Below, piece after piece: positions 37,968 through 45,939 of a stretch of DNA of 64,000 nucleotides (its first letter is position 1; every line of letters begins with the position of its first letter). The notes under the pieces are model-generated. The model was not told where the DNA came from and did not search any database. It worked only from the letters and a program-made list of their open reading frames with translations. Where the stretch lies: the NCBI RefSeq assembly GCF_000526215.1, contig NZ_JAFQ01000004.1:6634001-6698000 (forward strand), read 5' to 3'. Made by a program: the position numbers and the translations under genes. The DNA is from Nocardia sp. BMG51109 (GTDB taxonomy: Bacteria; Actinomycetota; Actinomycetes; Mycobacteriales; Mycobacteriaceae).

Positions 37968-38492
37968 CTCCTTCCGTATCCGAAGCAACATGGAGCCTCA
38001 CGAAGCGGGCCAGGCAACACCGAAACATCACCCCGGACAACAGAAGTCGTCTCCGTCAGCGCCCCTGGCGCCGTTTCGGCATGCGACGTCTGGGTGACGC
38101 GATCCATGCCGAGGAGAGGCGAACTAATCCCCCGCGCCAAGGCTGTCCAAGCTCGCGTTGTCAAGCCAGACCCCTGCAAGAAGTACTAGGTAGCGGCGGG
38201 TGGTCACGCTCACCGGAGCACCGCGGTGTGCTTGTACCTCTCGCCAACGCTCGAATCTTCCGAGCCGAGCCAGCCTATGGGCTCAGCCTCGGTTTCCATA
38301 GGGTCTTTCGTCCCATAGCAACGTTCCTGCTACCAGCGTGTGGAGGAAGCCCTGGGCCCCGGCGCCACCACCGTCAGCATCAGAGCAGGACTCAGTGGCG
38401 GGTTCAGGCATCTATGTCGCCAGTGACCCGGCGGGACGATTGGCAAGCTTAGACGTGAACGCCGACTGGCGTTACCAACTATTCTCCCACCC
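37968..38492. other. Intergenic region before IS element
   Basis: 525 bases without a supported gene. It carries the ribosome site of the lysine-rich gene at its left edge and a DosR-type box at 38301-38314, and it ends at the left inverted repeat of the IS3 element. The short frames here show no domain. Confidence 0.5.
38301..38314. promoter_or_regulatory. Orphan DosR box GGGTCTTTCGTCCC
   Basis: A strong dyad match to the core GGnC-4-GnCC, with symmetric GGG/CCC ends. No intact gene starts within 200 bp on either strand. The IS3 element begins 178 bp to the right, so a former target gene may have been lost. Confidence 0.55.
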
Positions 38493-38518
38493 GGGACTGC
38501 CCCGACTTTGGTTGACTC
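38493..38518. repeat. Left terminal inverted repeat of IS3 element
   Basis: 26 bp. It begins GGGACTGCCCC and ends GGTTGACTC, mirrored at 39720-39745 with five mismatches in the centre. Confidence 0.8.
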
Positions 38519-38532
38519 GCGGGGTGAGTCGG

Positions 38533-39396
38533 TCAGGCTGCGATTGCGGCCTGGTTTATTGTCTCAAATTCGATCGGGGTCAGGCGTCCGAGTCGTCGTT
38601 GCCGGCGGGTGCGGTGGTAGGTCTTCTCGATCCACTGCACGATTGCCAGTCGCAGTTCGGCTCGGGTTGCCCAGGTTCGCCTGTCGAGGACATTCCGTTG
38701 CAGCAACGCGAAGAACGACTCCATCGCCGCGTTGTCACCACACGCACCACAACGGCCCATCGATCCACGTAAACCGTTGGCCGCCAACGTGTTCACAAAC
38801 TTCCGAGATCGAAACTGACTGCCGCGGTCCGAATGTACGATCGTTGCGGCCGGGCGGCGGACGGTGATCGCGTTGCGCAGCGCCGACACGGCCAGGGACG
38901 CTTGCATTCGCGAGTCGATCGAGTACCCGACGATCCGGTTGGAGAACACATCCTTGACCGCACACAGATACAGCTTGCCTTCGCGGGTGGGGTGTTCGGT
39001 GATGTCGGTCAGCCACGTCGCATCCGCGGTCTCGGCAGTGAATTCCCGGCCCACCAGGTCGTCATGGACCGGTGGGCCGGCTTTGCGGTGCAGACCGCGT
39101 TTCTTGGCGAACACGCTCCAGATCCGCTGGTGCGAACACAACCGAGCCACCCGGTTCTCTCCTGCGTGGATGCCGCGGGCGGGTAGTTCGTCGGCGATGA
39201 GCCGGTAGCCGAACCCGGGGTCGTCGGCGTGGATGTCCATCGCTTCGTTGATCAGGTGTGCGTCGTCCCAGTCACGCTGTGACACAGGGTTTTTACGCCA
39301 TTTGTAGAACGCTTGGGTGGTGAAGCCGAGTACCCGGCAGGTCACCGCGACAGGGATTCCGTCCGCGGCCAGGTCGAGGACCAGCGGGTACATCAT
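38533..39396 (-). CDS. IS3-family transposase OrfB (DDE domain)
   Basis: 287 residues. The HTH_21-like start is followed by an rve integrase core with the three acidic residues in WLTDITEH, HSDRGSQF and NAAMESFF. Its ATG overlaps the OrfA stop (ATGA), the usual -1 arrangement; a CCAAAATGA run at the junction could permit frameshifting to an OrfAB fusion. Intact, so the element may be active. Confidence 0.93.
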   Translation of the reverse strand: MMYPLVLDLAADGIPVAVTCRVLGFTTQAFYKWRKNPVSQRDWDDAHLINEAMDIHADDPGFGYRLIADELPARGIHAGENRVARLCSHQRIWSVFAKKRGLHRKAGPPVHDDLVGREFTAETADATWLTDITEHPTREGKLYLCAVKDVFSNRIVGYSIDSRMQASLAVSALRNAITVRRPAATIVHSDRGSQFRSRKFVNTLAANGLRGSMGRCGACGDNAAMESFFALLQRNVLDRRTWATRAELRLAIVQWIEKTYHRTRRQRRLGRLTPIEFETINQAAIAA

Positions 39397-39677
39397 TTTG
39401 GGTTGACGTCCCGTGACAGATAACCGACCGCGCGTCGCATGACCTCGGCTTCCTGCTCGAGTTGCCGGATCCGCTTACGCGCTTCCCGCAGCTCGGCCGA
39501 TTCCTCGGCAGTCGTTGCCGGCCGCTGTCCATCATCGATATCGGCCTGTTTCATCCAGTTCTTCACACAACTGTACGAAATCCCGAAATCGCTCGCGACC
39601 TGCGCCAACGGGATCTCCCCCTGACGGGCAACCGCGACCACATCGCGGCGGAACTCCTCCGGATAGGGCTTCGGCAT
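39393..39677 (-). CDS. IS3-family transposase OrfA (helix-turn-helix)
   Basis: 94 residues from ATG 39677 (MPKPYPEEF). It has an HTH_Tnp_1 domain (EIPLAQVASDFGISYSCVKNWM) and a C-terminal leucine-zipper segment (AELREARKRIRQLEQEAEVMRRA). It binds the element ends and combines with OrfB by frameshifting. Confidence 0.9.
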   Translation of the reverse strand: MPKPYPEEFRRDVVAVARQGEIPLAQVASDFGISYSCVKNWMKQADIDDGQRPATTAEESAELREARKRIRQLEQEAEVMRRAVGYLSRDVNPK

Positions 39678-39719
39678 AGCCAACATCCTTCCAGCGAGGA
39701 CCAAGTCCTCACAGATCAG

Positions 39720-39745
39720 GAGTCAACCGAACCGGGGGCAGTCCC
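39720..39745. repeat. Right terminal inverted repeat of IS3 element
   Basis: 26 bp, complement of the left repeat. It contains the stop codon used by the interrupted gene ending at 39723. Confidence 0.8.
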
Positions 39746-40580
39746 CCCGCTCTAATGAAATGCGTCTCCACTGGGCTGGCGGCGTGAAGGCAAGCACTTG
39801 ATCACCCGCCACGGTGACTAAGATATCCATTCCCACAGGAAGCGACAGAGGCTTTGTTGACACAACCGCAAAGTCGCCGAAGTCTTCCGATAACGAACGT
39901 CCAATTGAAAACCCAGCGCCGCTTTGTGGTATCACGAGTACTCCACAGTGTTGTGCGCTTTCTCCGTCGAAAGACTCGACCATATTACCTGAGCCAGTAT
40001 CGACCCAGCCCTGTATTTTATCCCGCACTGCGCTATCGATATCGAACGAACAACTGTGACCGTATTGGTGGCCAGCGAGGAGGATGCCCGGCGCTAACCT
40101 GGAGGTAGGGAATACACTGCAAGCTCCGCCGTGGAGGATAGAAGAAATCTGATGGCGTAATTCCCAGGGAGCGGTAAAAGCGTCGTCGATACCTTGCCGT
40201 TCAAGCTCAAGCAGCAGCGGCCCTAGTCGCGTCTCAATCTCGCGGACCGACGGCGTTCCAGCGTACTCGGAGCGCTCCCCTACTGCGGCACTCGCATCTG
40301 GCAGCACGAACCATGTTTCCTTCAATCCCGGAACGCCAATTGGCCGACTCGGGTTTGGTTGCTTGTCGATAGCGGCGCGCAGCTTTTCCAGCTCGCCATT
40401 CTTCAGCGCCTTGACCTCTACGGCAGTCCTCGCCGAGCGGTAGTCGACGACTGGTCCCGGCCTTTCGTTTTGACAAACACGATCAAGTTCATGATCACCT
40501 AGTAGTGCCGCCACAGCCGCCTTACCGAGCCGCTCTTCTGGGCGCTCCTCAAGACAGGCCGGGTGGGTGCACGTAGTCAT
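39723..40580 (-). CDS. Unrecognised gene truncated at its 3' end by the IS element
   Basis: 285 residues from ATG 40580 (MTTCTHPACLEE), or 297 from an upstream GTG at 40616; neither has a good ribosome site. The DNA is visibly less GC-rich than its neighbours, with more A/T third positions, suggesting recent acquisition. Cys/His near the N-terminus (TCTHPACLEE) might bind metal. The middle contains RSARTAVEVKALKNGE, reminiscent of a restriction-endonuclease-like VEVK core, but this is weak. The final residues GDCPRFG and the stop are encoded by the IS right repeat, so the native C-terminus is lost. No function assigned. Confidence 0.6.
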   Translation of the reverse strand: MTTCTHPACLEERPEERLGKAAVAALLGDHELDRVCQNERPGPVVDYRSARTAVEVKALKNGELEKLRAAIDKQPNPSRPIGVPGLKETWFVLPDASAAVGERSEYAGTPSVREIETRLGPLLLELERQGIDDAFTAPWELRHQISSILHGGACSVFPTSRLAPGILLAGHQYGHSCSFDIDSAVRDKIQGWVDTGSGNMVESFDGESAQHCGVLVIPQSGAGFSIGRSLSEDFGDFAVVSTKPLSLPVGMDILVTVAGDQVLAFTPPAQWRRISLERGDCPRFG

Positions 40581-40720
40581 TGCAAAACGATACCTTAAGC
40601 AGACATCATCTTGCACCGAATTATATTGGCCAGGTTACGCCGTGAGGGCGAGGAGTGCACAGCTGTGGTGACCGCCGTTTTCCTGAAAGAGGAGATCGTG
40701 AGGAACGCTATCAGATCTAG

Positions 40721-40945
40721 CTACTTCGGCGTCAGACCAGCCATCCAGAACAATCCAATCGTTAGGACCAAGATTCCGGCGAGTGGCCACGTGGTCGCCC
40801 AGGATTGGCGAAGTGCCATCCAGCGGGACTCGGGCCGGTATGGGATATCCGTGGGCGGGCGACTGTTGTGGATAGCCTCGGCACGGTGCTCAGCCTGTAG
40901 ATAGAGCGCTCGGTCACGAAAGCGCGAGTTCACCGCCCACCTCAC
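40721..40945 (-). CDS. Small membrane protein, probably 5'-truncated
   Basis: A 74-codon frame with a soluble N-terminal part and one C-terminal helix (WPLAGILVLTIGLFWMAGL). Its first residues (MRWAVNSRF) read antisense through the transposase remnant 40917-41213, so the original start was probably removed by that insertion. Unknown function. Confidence 0.4.
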   Translation of the reverse strand: MRWAVNSRFRDRALYLQAEHRAEAIHNSRPPTDIPYRPESRWMALRQSWATTWPLAGILVLTIGLFWMAGLTPK

Positions 40946-41213
40946 CGCGAAAGCCTGCGAACGTCACGGCCTTCGCCGGTCGATGGGCGCTACCGGCATA
41001 TGCTGGGACAACAGCCCCTCCGAATCGCTGTGGTCAACCCTGAAACACGAGTTCTACTACCGCCACACCTTCACCCGGAAGCCCGAACTCGTTGCCGCAG
41101 CCGACAAGTGGATACACTGGTACAACACTACGAGACGGCACTCCGCGATCGGCGGCATCAGCCCCATACGCTACGAGCAGTCCATCACGACAGTCGCAGC
41201 GAACGCTGCGTAA
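40917..41213 (+). pseudogene. 3' remnant of a second IS3-family OrfB
   Basis: About 98 codons matching the last third of an IS3 transposase: REFTAHLTAKACERHG, then MGATGICWDNSPSESLWSTLKHE with the catalytic Glu, and HWYNTTRRHSAIGGISPI. The HTH and first two catalytic Asp residues are missing. The sequence ACTGTCCACGGTTCGGGG just after the stop looks like the element's right end. A different IS3 subgroup from the complete element. Confidence 0.85.
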
Positions 41214-41248
41214 CCAACTGTCCACGGTTCGGGGTGAACCTCAGGAGG

Positions 41249-41839
41249 ATGCGGATTCCGCAGTGGCAGCGCGTCATGGCGAAGATGGAAGCCGACGCCC
41301 GACTCATCCGCTGGTTCGAGCCCGGCCTGATTCCCGGCCTGTTGCAGACGCCGCGCTACATCCGTGGCGTGCTCGAGACCATCGAATCCCTGTACGGCGG
41401 GCCAAACGTCATCGAAGCGTCGATAGCGGCACGGCTGGACCGACAAACCGTGCTGTACCAAGGGCAGCATCAATTCCACTTCCTCATCGGCGAGCAAGCC
41501 CTCCCCACGGTGGTGGGCGGTCCGGAAGTGATGGTGGAGCAACTGGATCGGCTCCTGGTGGCGATGACCCTGCCGCGCATGGTCCTCGGCGTGGTTCCGC
41601 TGGACACCGATTACCGGATACCGCTGATGAACTTCACCCTCTTCGATCGCACGATGGTCCAGGCCGAGACGATCACCGCACAACTGACCACCACCCAACC
41701 GCGGGAAGTTGCGCTCTACGAGCGGGCTTTCACCGCCGTCACCGAGCAAGCCGTGATCGGCACCGACGCCCGCGAACTGATTCAGGCGGCAATGGACCGG
41801 TACCGCCGGCTCACTGACGATACCGATCGAGGCAGCTGA
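41249..41839 (+). pseudogene. DUF5753 (Scr1-type) regulator lacking its helix-turn-helix
   Basis: About 196 residues comprising a DUF5753 domain (ARLIRWFEPGLIPGLLQTPRYIRGVL; RLDRQTVL; FLIGEQALPTVVGG). These XRE-family proteins are normally ~280 residues with an N-terminal HTH; that part is replaced by the end of the IS3 remnant. AGGAGG directly abuts ATG 41249, too close for good initiation. Often paired with DUF397 proteins in actinobacteria; none is seen here. Probably inactive. Confidence 0.7.
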
Positions 41840-41867
41840 CCGCGCGGGACAGCACGGCCATTCGCTG

Positions 41868-43100
41868 CTATACCCGCTCCCCGGCCCTCCCCAGGAACTC
41901 GCGCACTTCAGGCACGTTCGCTTGCGGCCGAACGTCTTGCGCAATGCCGTCCACGATGACCTGTAGGCGGGTCGACGCCACACTGGTGATCTTGTCGAAG
42001 TGAGAATTCAGCAGCCCACAACCCTCAGCGATATCACCAGCCTTGATGTGGTTCTGGGCCAACCTGACGGTCGTATGTGCCTGGAACGGCCCGCCACCAC
42101 CACCGCGGATAGCTGCGTGCAGATGCTGCTCGGCGACTTCGTGCTCCCCGGCCGCCATGAACGCGATACCGGTCAAGGCATTTACTTCCACTTCCGGCAG
42201 ATACACCCACTCCGGGTCGTGGCCGCGACTGGATTCATATGCGCGGTGGGCCCGACTGGTCGCTGCACCAACGGCGGTCTTGTCACCGACAGCACCGTGG
42301 GCCACGGCTTCACGTAGCGCCACAAGCGTCCGAAGGTGCGGACCACCCTGTTTGAGCGCTGTCGACTGTGCCGCCTCGGCCAACCGGACGCCTTCTCCGG
42401 GGCGAGAACCGGTGCCATAGGAGATGGCCCCTGTCGTGGCCAGCGTGCTGGCATTGAGCAGGGCTTGGGCGACGGCGAAGTTGTCGCCAGCGGCGTTGCC
42501 TGCCTGTGCCGCTCGCGCGTAGTACTGCCGCGACTCCTCCCGGCGACCAGCATCGAAGTAGATCCAGCCGGCCGCCGTCATCATCTCGGCCGCCGCGCTG
42601 GTCAGTTCCCGGCCGATGTCGTCGGTGTAGCTGCCCATATCCAGCAGCTGCTCGATGTAGCGAACTTGGCCAGCAGCCACCTGACACAGCCGATCGCCCC
42701 CGATAACCCAGTCAAGGTCGCGGAGCTGACCGATCGTGGCCTTGATTTCGGCCACGTCGCTGGGGCCGATCTTTACGTCGGTGGCGGACGCACGATCACC
42801 GAGCGACGGCGATCCGACAGCCACTGGAGCAGCTGCTCCTGCCCCGAGGGCCGCGGTTTTGAAGAACTGACGCCGTTGCACGTCCGCCTCCTCGTTCGAC
42901 TCCACTACCAGTATGGCAAGCGGTACCTGGAGCGCTTTGGCCACACGACGTAGTACCCGCACATCGTGCACGGCGGCACCGTCGTGTTCCAGCTGCGAGA
43001 TGGCGGGCTGGGTGTAACCGAGAACGGCCCCGAGTTCACTCTGGGTCATCCCGAGCGACTTACGAATCCGGCGGATGACCTCGCCGGTTGTCATGTGCAT
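41868..43100 (-). CDS. XRE-family regulator with TPR-like domain
   Basis: About 410 residues. An N-terminal helix-turn-helix (GEVIRRIRKSLGMTQSELGAVLGYTQPAISQLEHDG) is followed by a helical TPR-like repeat region (~130-400; YYARAAQAGNAAGDNFAVAQALLNAS and AAGEHEVAEQHLHAAI). Between them a segment RRQFFKTAALGAGAAAPVAVG resembles a twin-arginine-like stretch common in these regulators. Starts at ATG 43100 or 43094. Such proteins control secondary metabolism or development, often beside small-molecule-sensing partners. It converges on the truncated DUF5753 gene. Confidence 0.85.
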   Translation of the reverse strand: MHMTTGEVIRRIRKSLGMTQSELGAVLGYTQPAISQLEHDGAAVHDVRVLRRVAKALQVPLAILVVESNEEADVQRRQFFKTAALGAGAAAPVAVGSPSLGDRASATDVKIGPSDVAEIKATIGQLRDLDWVIGGDRLCQVAAGQVRYIEQLLDMGSYTDDIGRELTSAAAEMMTAAGWIYFDAGRREESRQYYARAAQAGNAAGDNFAVAQALLNASTLATTGAISYGTGSRPGEGVRLAEAAQSTALKQGGPHLRTLVALREAVAHGAVGDKTAVGAATSRAHRAYESSRGHDPEWVYLPEVEVNALTGIAFMAAGEHEVAEQHLHAAIRGGGGGPFQAHTTVRLAQNHIKAGDIAEGCGLLNSHFDKITSVASTRLQVIVDGIAQDVRPQANVPEVREFLGRAGERV

Positions 43101-43347
43101 CCTGCTCTCCGCTCTTTTCTGATGAACGTGCCTACGCAAGATCGACGGAAACGCTCGGGACCCGTTGCCGGTCAAGGGGTTTCAACCCCCTGGGACGCAC
43201 CTTATACGGCTCCGGCTATTTTTCAGAAGCTTTGCCGATTTCGGCCGGTAGCGGCCCGAAAACCGGGCTTACGGTCAGGCCGGTACCCTACTACGGGCTC
43301 CCCCGGACCGCCCTCTGGCCTTCACGGTGCCGCCGGTGGAGGCGCTG

Positions 43348-43491
43348 ATGGAACCGACCGTCGTGCGGGCACGGGAGCTGCAGCATATCCACCGGTTTCA
43401 TCCGCCCGACGCATGCGTCGTGCATGTGGAGGCGGCCTGCTTCTTGCTGCTGCATGAAGAGGGGGGACAACTCGTTGCCCGGCCAGGGTGA
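43348..43491 (+). CDS. Small hypothetical protein, possibly broken
   Basis: 47 residues from ATG 43348 with GGAGG about 7 bases upstream: VVRARELQHIHRFHPPDACVVHVEAACF. A separate frame 40 bases downstream (LLREYLDRDITEVL ... ALYEALQLEIRYRHEH, ending before 43660) has good coding character but no start. The two may be halves of one frameshifted gene. Unknown function. Confidence 0.35.
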   Translation: MEPTVVRARELQHIHRFHPPDACVVHVEAACFLLLHEEGGQLVARPG

Positions 43492-43695
43492 TGGCTGATC
43501 CGGGTGTCTACGCCGCTGGTCGTGATCCTCTGGCCTGCTTCGCGAGTACCTCGATAGAGATATTACGGAGGTACTGTCGGACGGAAGCCCGGCAGATCGG
43601 ACCGCATTGTACGAAGCTTTGCAGCTGGAGATTCGGTACCGACACGAACACAAATAGGCGACCGCAAGTGTTCGGGGACCGGTGGTTAACACTGG

Positions 43696-43780
43696 TGTCC
43701 GGAGGGGGACTTGAACCCCCACGCCCTTAATCGGGCACTAGCACCTCAAGCTAGCGCGTCTGCCATTCCGCCACCCGGAC
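43696..43780 (-). tRNA. tRNA-Leu (anticodon GAG)
   Basis: 85 nt with all arms: acceptor GTCCGGG paired with the 3' end, anticodon stem CTAGC/GCTAG with loop TTGAGGT (anticodon GAG), a long variable arm typical of leucine tRNA, and a T-loop GGTTCAAGTCC. CCA follows on the genome. It marks the right border of the accessory patch. Confidence 0.95.
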
Positions 43781-43881
43781 CGGTGGTGCTCAGCAAGGTT
43801 ATCGGATCATTCCGCGCGGGCCAAATCACGGTTGTCGGTGCTGGCCAGGGCGGTCCGAGCGCTGAGCGCCGCCGCGAGTAC

Positions 43882-44196
43882 TCAGCTGCTGACGGCCTCC
43901 AGCAGGGCCGCCCGCTGGCGCGAACCCAGACCGCCGATCCGGCGGTCGGCCGGGATCTCCGCCTCGTCCATCAGCTTGGCCGCCTTCACGGGGCCGATGC
44001 CCGGCAGGGCCTTGATCACGGCCGAGACCTTGGTCTTCTTGACCAGGTCCTCCTTGTCGGCACGCTTCAGCACCTCGGACAGCGAGACCTTGCCCTTGCG
44101 GACCTCCTCGATCAGCTCCGACCGCGCCTTGCGGACCGCGGCCGCCTTGGCCAGCGCAGCGTTGCGTTGCTCGGCGGTCATGGTGGGAAGTGCCAT
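43882..44196 (-). CDS. mihF: Actinobacterial integration host factor mIHF
   Basis: 104 residues, basic. It begins MALPTMTAEQRNAALAKAAAVRKAR and carries the helix-two-turns-helix LPGIGPVKAAKLMDEAEI that binds DNA. It corresponds to mycobacterial mIHF (Rv1388 C-terminal form), an essential nucleoid protein. The sequence length and start are typical. Monocistronic here, with no neighbouring guanylate kinase gene on this side of the window. Confidence 0.93.
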   Translation of the reverse strand: MALPTMTAEQRNAALAKAAAVRKARSELIEEVRKGKVSLSEVLKRADKEDLVKKTKVSAVIKALPGIGPVKAAKLMDEAEIPADRRIGGLGSRQRAALLEAVSS

Positions 44197-44481
44197 GTCT
44201 ACTACCTTTCGCTCGTTCGCTGGAACCTCAACGGCACCGATTGAACATCACCGAAGCCCCGGTGGCGGTTCGACACACCGCGAGGAAAATCGGGGTCGCG
44301 CGGGTTTCGGCCCGGCGAACGACGGTGGATGCGGGTAATTTGCCAGACTTCCGAGCGCGGCGCCGCCGATCTCGCGCACCGAGCGCGTAACGGTTGCCGC
44401 CGCACCACACAGCCGCGACAGTGGACTGCGGCGTCGCGGCGAAACCCGCCGTGACCGGGGCACTCAATGAAGGAGACATTC

Positions 44482-45480
44482 GTGCGCTTCGGCATCTTCA
44501 TCCCGCAGGGCTGGCGGTTGGACCTGGTCGGCATCGACCCCGCTGCGCAGTGGGGGGTGATGCGGGACCTGGCCCAGCGCGCCGACGCGGCCGATGCGTG
44601 GGAATCGCTGTGGGTATACGACCACTTCCACACGGTGCCGGTGCCGACCGAGGAGGCCACCCACGAGGCATGGGCGCTGATGTCGGCGTTCGCCGCCGTC
44701 ACCTCGCGCGTCCGGTTGGGGCAGATGTGTACCGCGATGGCCTACCGCAATCCGGCCTATCTGGCGAAGGTGGCCGCCACCGTGGACCTGATCTCCGGCG
44801 GCCGGACCGAGATGGGTATCGGCGGCGGCTGGTACGAGCACGAGTGGCGGGCCTACGGATACGGATTCCCCTCGGCCGGTGAGCGATTGGGCCGCCTGGA
44901 CGAGGGCGTGCAGATCTTCCGGCAGGCGTGGACCACGGGAGCCGCCACCCTGGACGGCAAGCATTATCAGGTGAACGGCGCCATCGTGCGGCCGCTGCCG
45001 GTCCAGGAGGGCGGAATTCCGTTGTGGATCGCCGGCGGCGGCGAGAAGAAGACGCTGCGCATCGCGGCGAAGTACGCCGACTACACCAACTTCGCCGGCG
45101 ATCCGGAAGGCTTCGCCCACAAGTCGGAGGTGCTGCGCGCGCACTGCGCCGAGGTCGGCACCGATTTCGACGCGATCGTGCGCTCGTCCAATTTCAATGT
45201 CGCGATCGGCCGCACGGAGGCGGAGGTGGAGGACCGGCTGTCGGCGCTCACCGCCCGGCTGGCCCCCTACCTCGGCGCCGAACAGGCCCGGGCATATACT
45301 GACAATCTGTTCCGCGGTGCCGTGTCGGGGGCGGTCGGGACACCCGAGCAGATCGTCGAAAACCTCGGCCGCGTGCGCGATCTCGGCCTCGGCTACGCGA
45401 TCCTCAACTTCCCCGAGGCGGCCTACGACACCTCCGGTATCGAGCTGTTCGAACGGGAGGTGATTCCCGCACTGCGCTGA
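44482..45480 (+). CDS. LLM-class F420-dependent oxidoreductase
   Basis: About 332 residues with a luciferase-like TIM barrel: RFGIFIPQGWRLDLVG, LWVYDHFHTVPVPT, RVRLGQMCTAMAYRNPAYLAKVAATVDLISGGR (the typical family signature), then IPLWIAGGGEKKTLRIAAKYADY. Cofactor F420 is expected in actinobacteria. GTG 44482 is preferred because AAGGAG lies 6 bases upstream; the in-frame ATG 44467 includes that ribosome site within its coding sequence. The 285-bp gap before it holds no recognisable gene. Confidence 0.9.
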   Translation: MRFGIFIPQGWRLDLVGIDPAAQWGVMRDLAQRADAADAWESLWVYDHFHTVPVPTEEATHEAWALMSAFAAVTSRVRLGQMCTAMAYRNPAYLAKVAATVDLISGGRTEMGIGGGWYEHEWRAYGYGFPSAGERLGRLDEGVQIFRQAWTTGAATLDGKHYQVNGAIVRPLPVQEGGIPLWIAGGGEKKTLRIAAKYADYTNFAGDPEGFAHKSEVLRAHCAEVGTDFDAIVRSSNFNVAIGRTEAEVEDRLSALTARLAPYLGAEQARAYTDNLFRGAVSGAVGTPEQIVENLGRVRDLGLGYAILNFPEAAYDTSGIELFEREVIPALR

Positions 45481-45553
45481 CTTCGCCGTCGGCATCCGTC
45501 GCTTCCGGGGACCACAATGAGAAGGCATGCTCTCATCGAAAGGAGAACCGGCG

Positions 45554-45754
45554 GTGACCGAGTACACCGACGCCGTCGCGACCCTGCGGCGCTGGGCCGA
45601 CTCCGGCGCGGTCTGGCGGGTGCTCAGCCGCCGCGCCGGACATGTGGTCGTCGCCCTCTACGACTGCTCCGGCGGCACGGAGGTCGACCGCATCGTCTCC
45701 AAGGATCGGGCACTGCTGCGCTATCTCGGTAACCGGACGAGCAGCGAGGACTGA
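45554..45754 (+). CDS. Small hypothetical protein
   Basis: 66 residues from GTG 45554, preceded by AAAGGAG at about 9 bases. TEYTDAVATLRRWADSGAVWRVLSRR and ALYDCSGGTEVDRI suggest a compact alpha/beta protein. Conserved-hypothetical character; family not recalled. Follows the LLM gene by 73 bp. Confidence 0.65.
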   Translation: MTEYTDAVATLRRWADSGAVWRVLSRRAGHVVVALYDCSGGTEVDRIVSKDRALLRYLGNRTSSED

Positions 45755-45939
45755 GGCCGAACATCCTTGCAGCGGATGCGCGTAAGCATTTCGTGCAGAC
45801 CGGTTGGCCGTATTCCCCGCTCGATTGTCGGCCGGCCGCGTTTTCTGGCAAACTGCCGACGGCGCATCGATTTTTCCCGGCAGCCGGTATTACCGTATGC
45901 CCGGCACCACCCGAGCATTTCCGGCGAAAGGCGGACAGG

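Larger units (their letters stand above)
38493..39745 (-). mobile_element. IS3-family insertion sequence, complete
   Basis: A 1253-bp element with 26-bp terminal inverted repeats (38493-38518 and 39720-39745, 21 of 26 matching; inner part GGTTGACTC identical, outer part GGGACTGCCCC identical). It contains overlapping orfA and orfB on the minus strand. A CCC triplet flanks both sides, a possible 3-bp target duplication, though the element end could be shifted by a base or two. Its right repeat supplies the last codons and the stop of the neighbouring minus-strand gene ending at 39723, showing insertion into that gene. Confidence 0.88.

Noticed and set aside
38000..38200. Possible tRNA or small RNA before the IS element
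   Set aside because: No cloverleaf could be drawn and no conserved TTCGA/T-loop sequence is present.
43178..43200. GGGGTTTCAACCCC hairpin as terminator
   Set aside because: Short loop and no T-run; its position upstream of the XRE gene start fits no transcript end.
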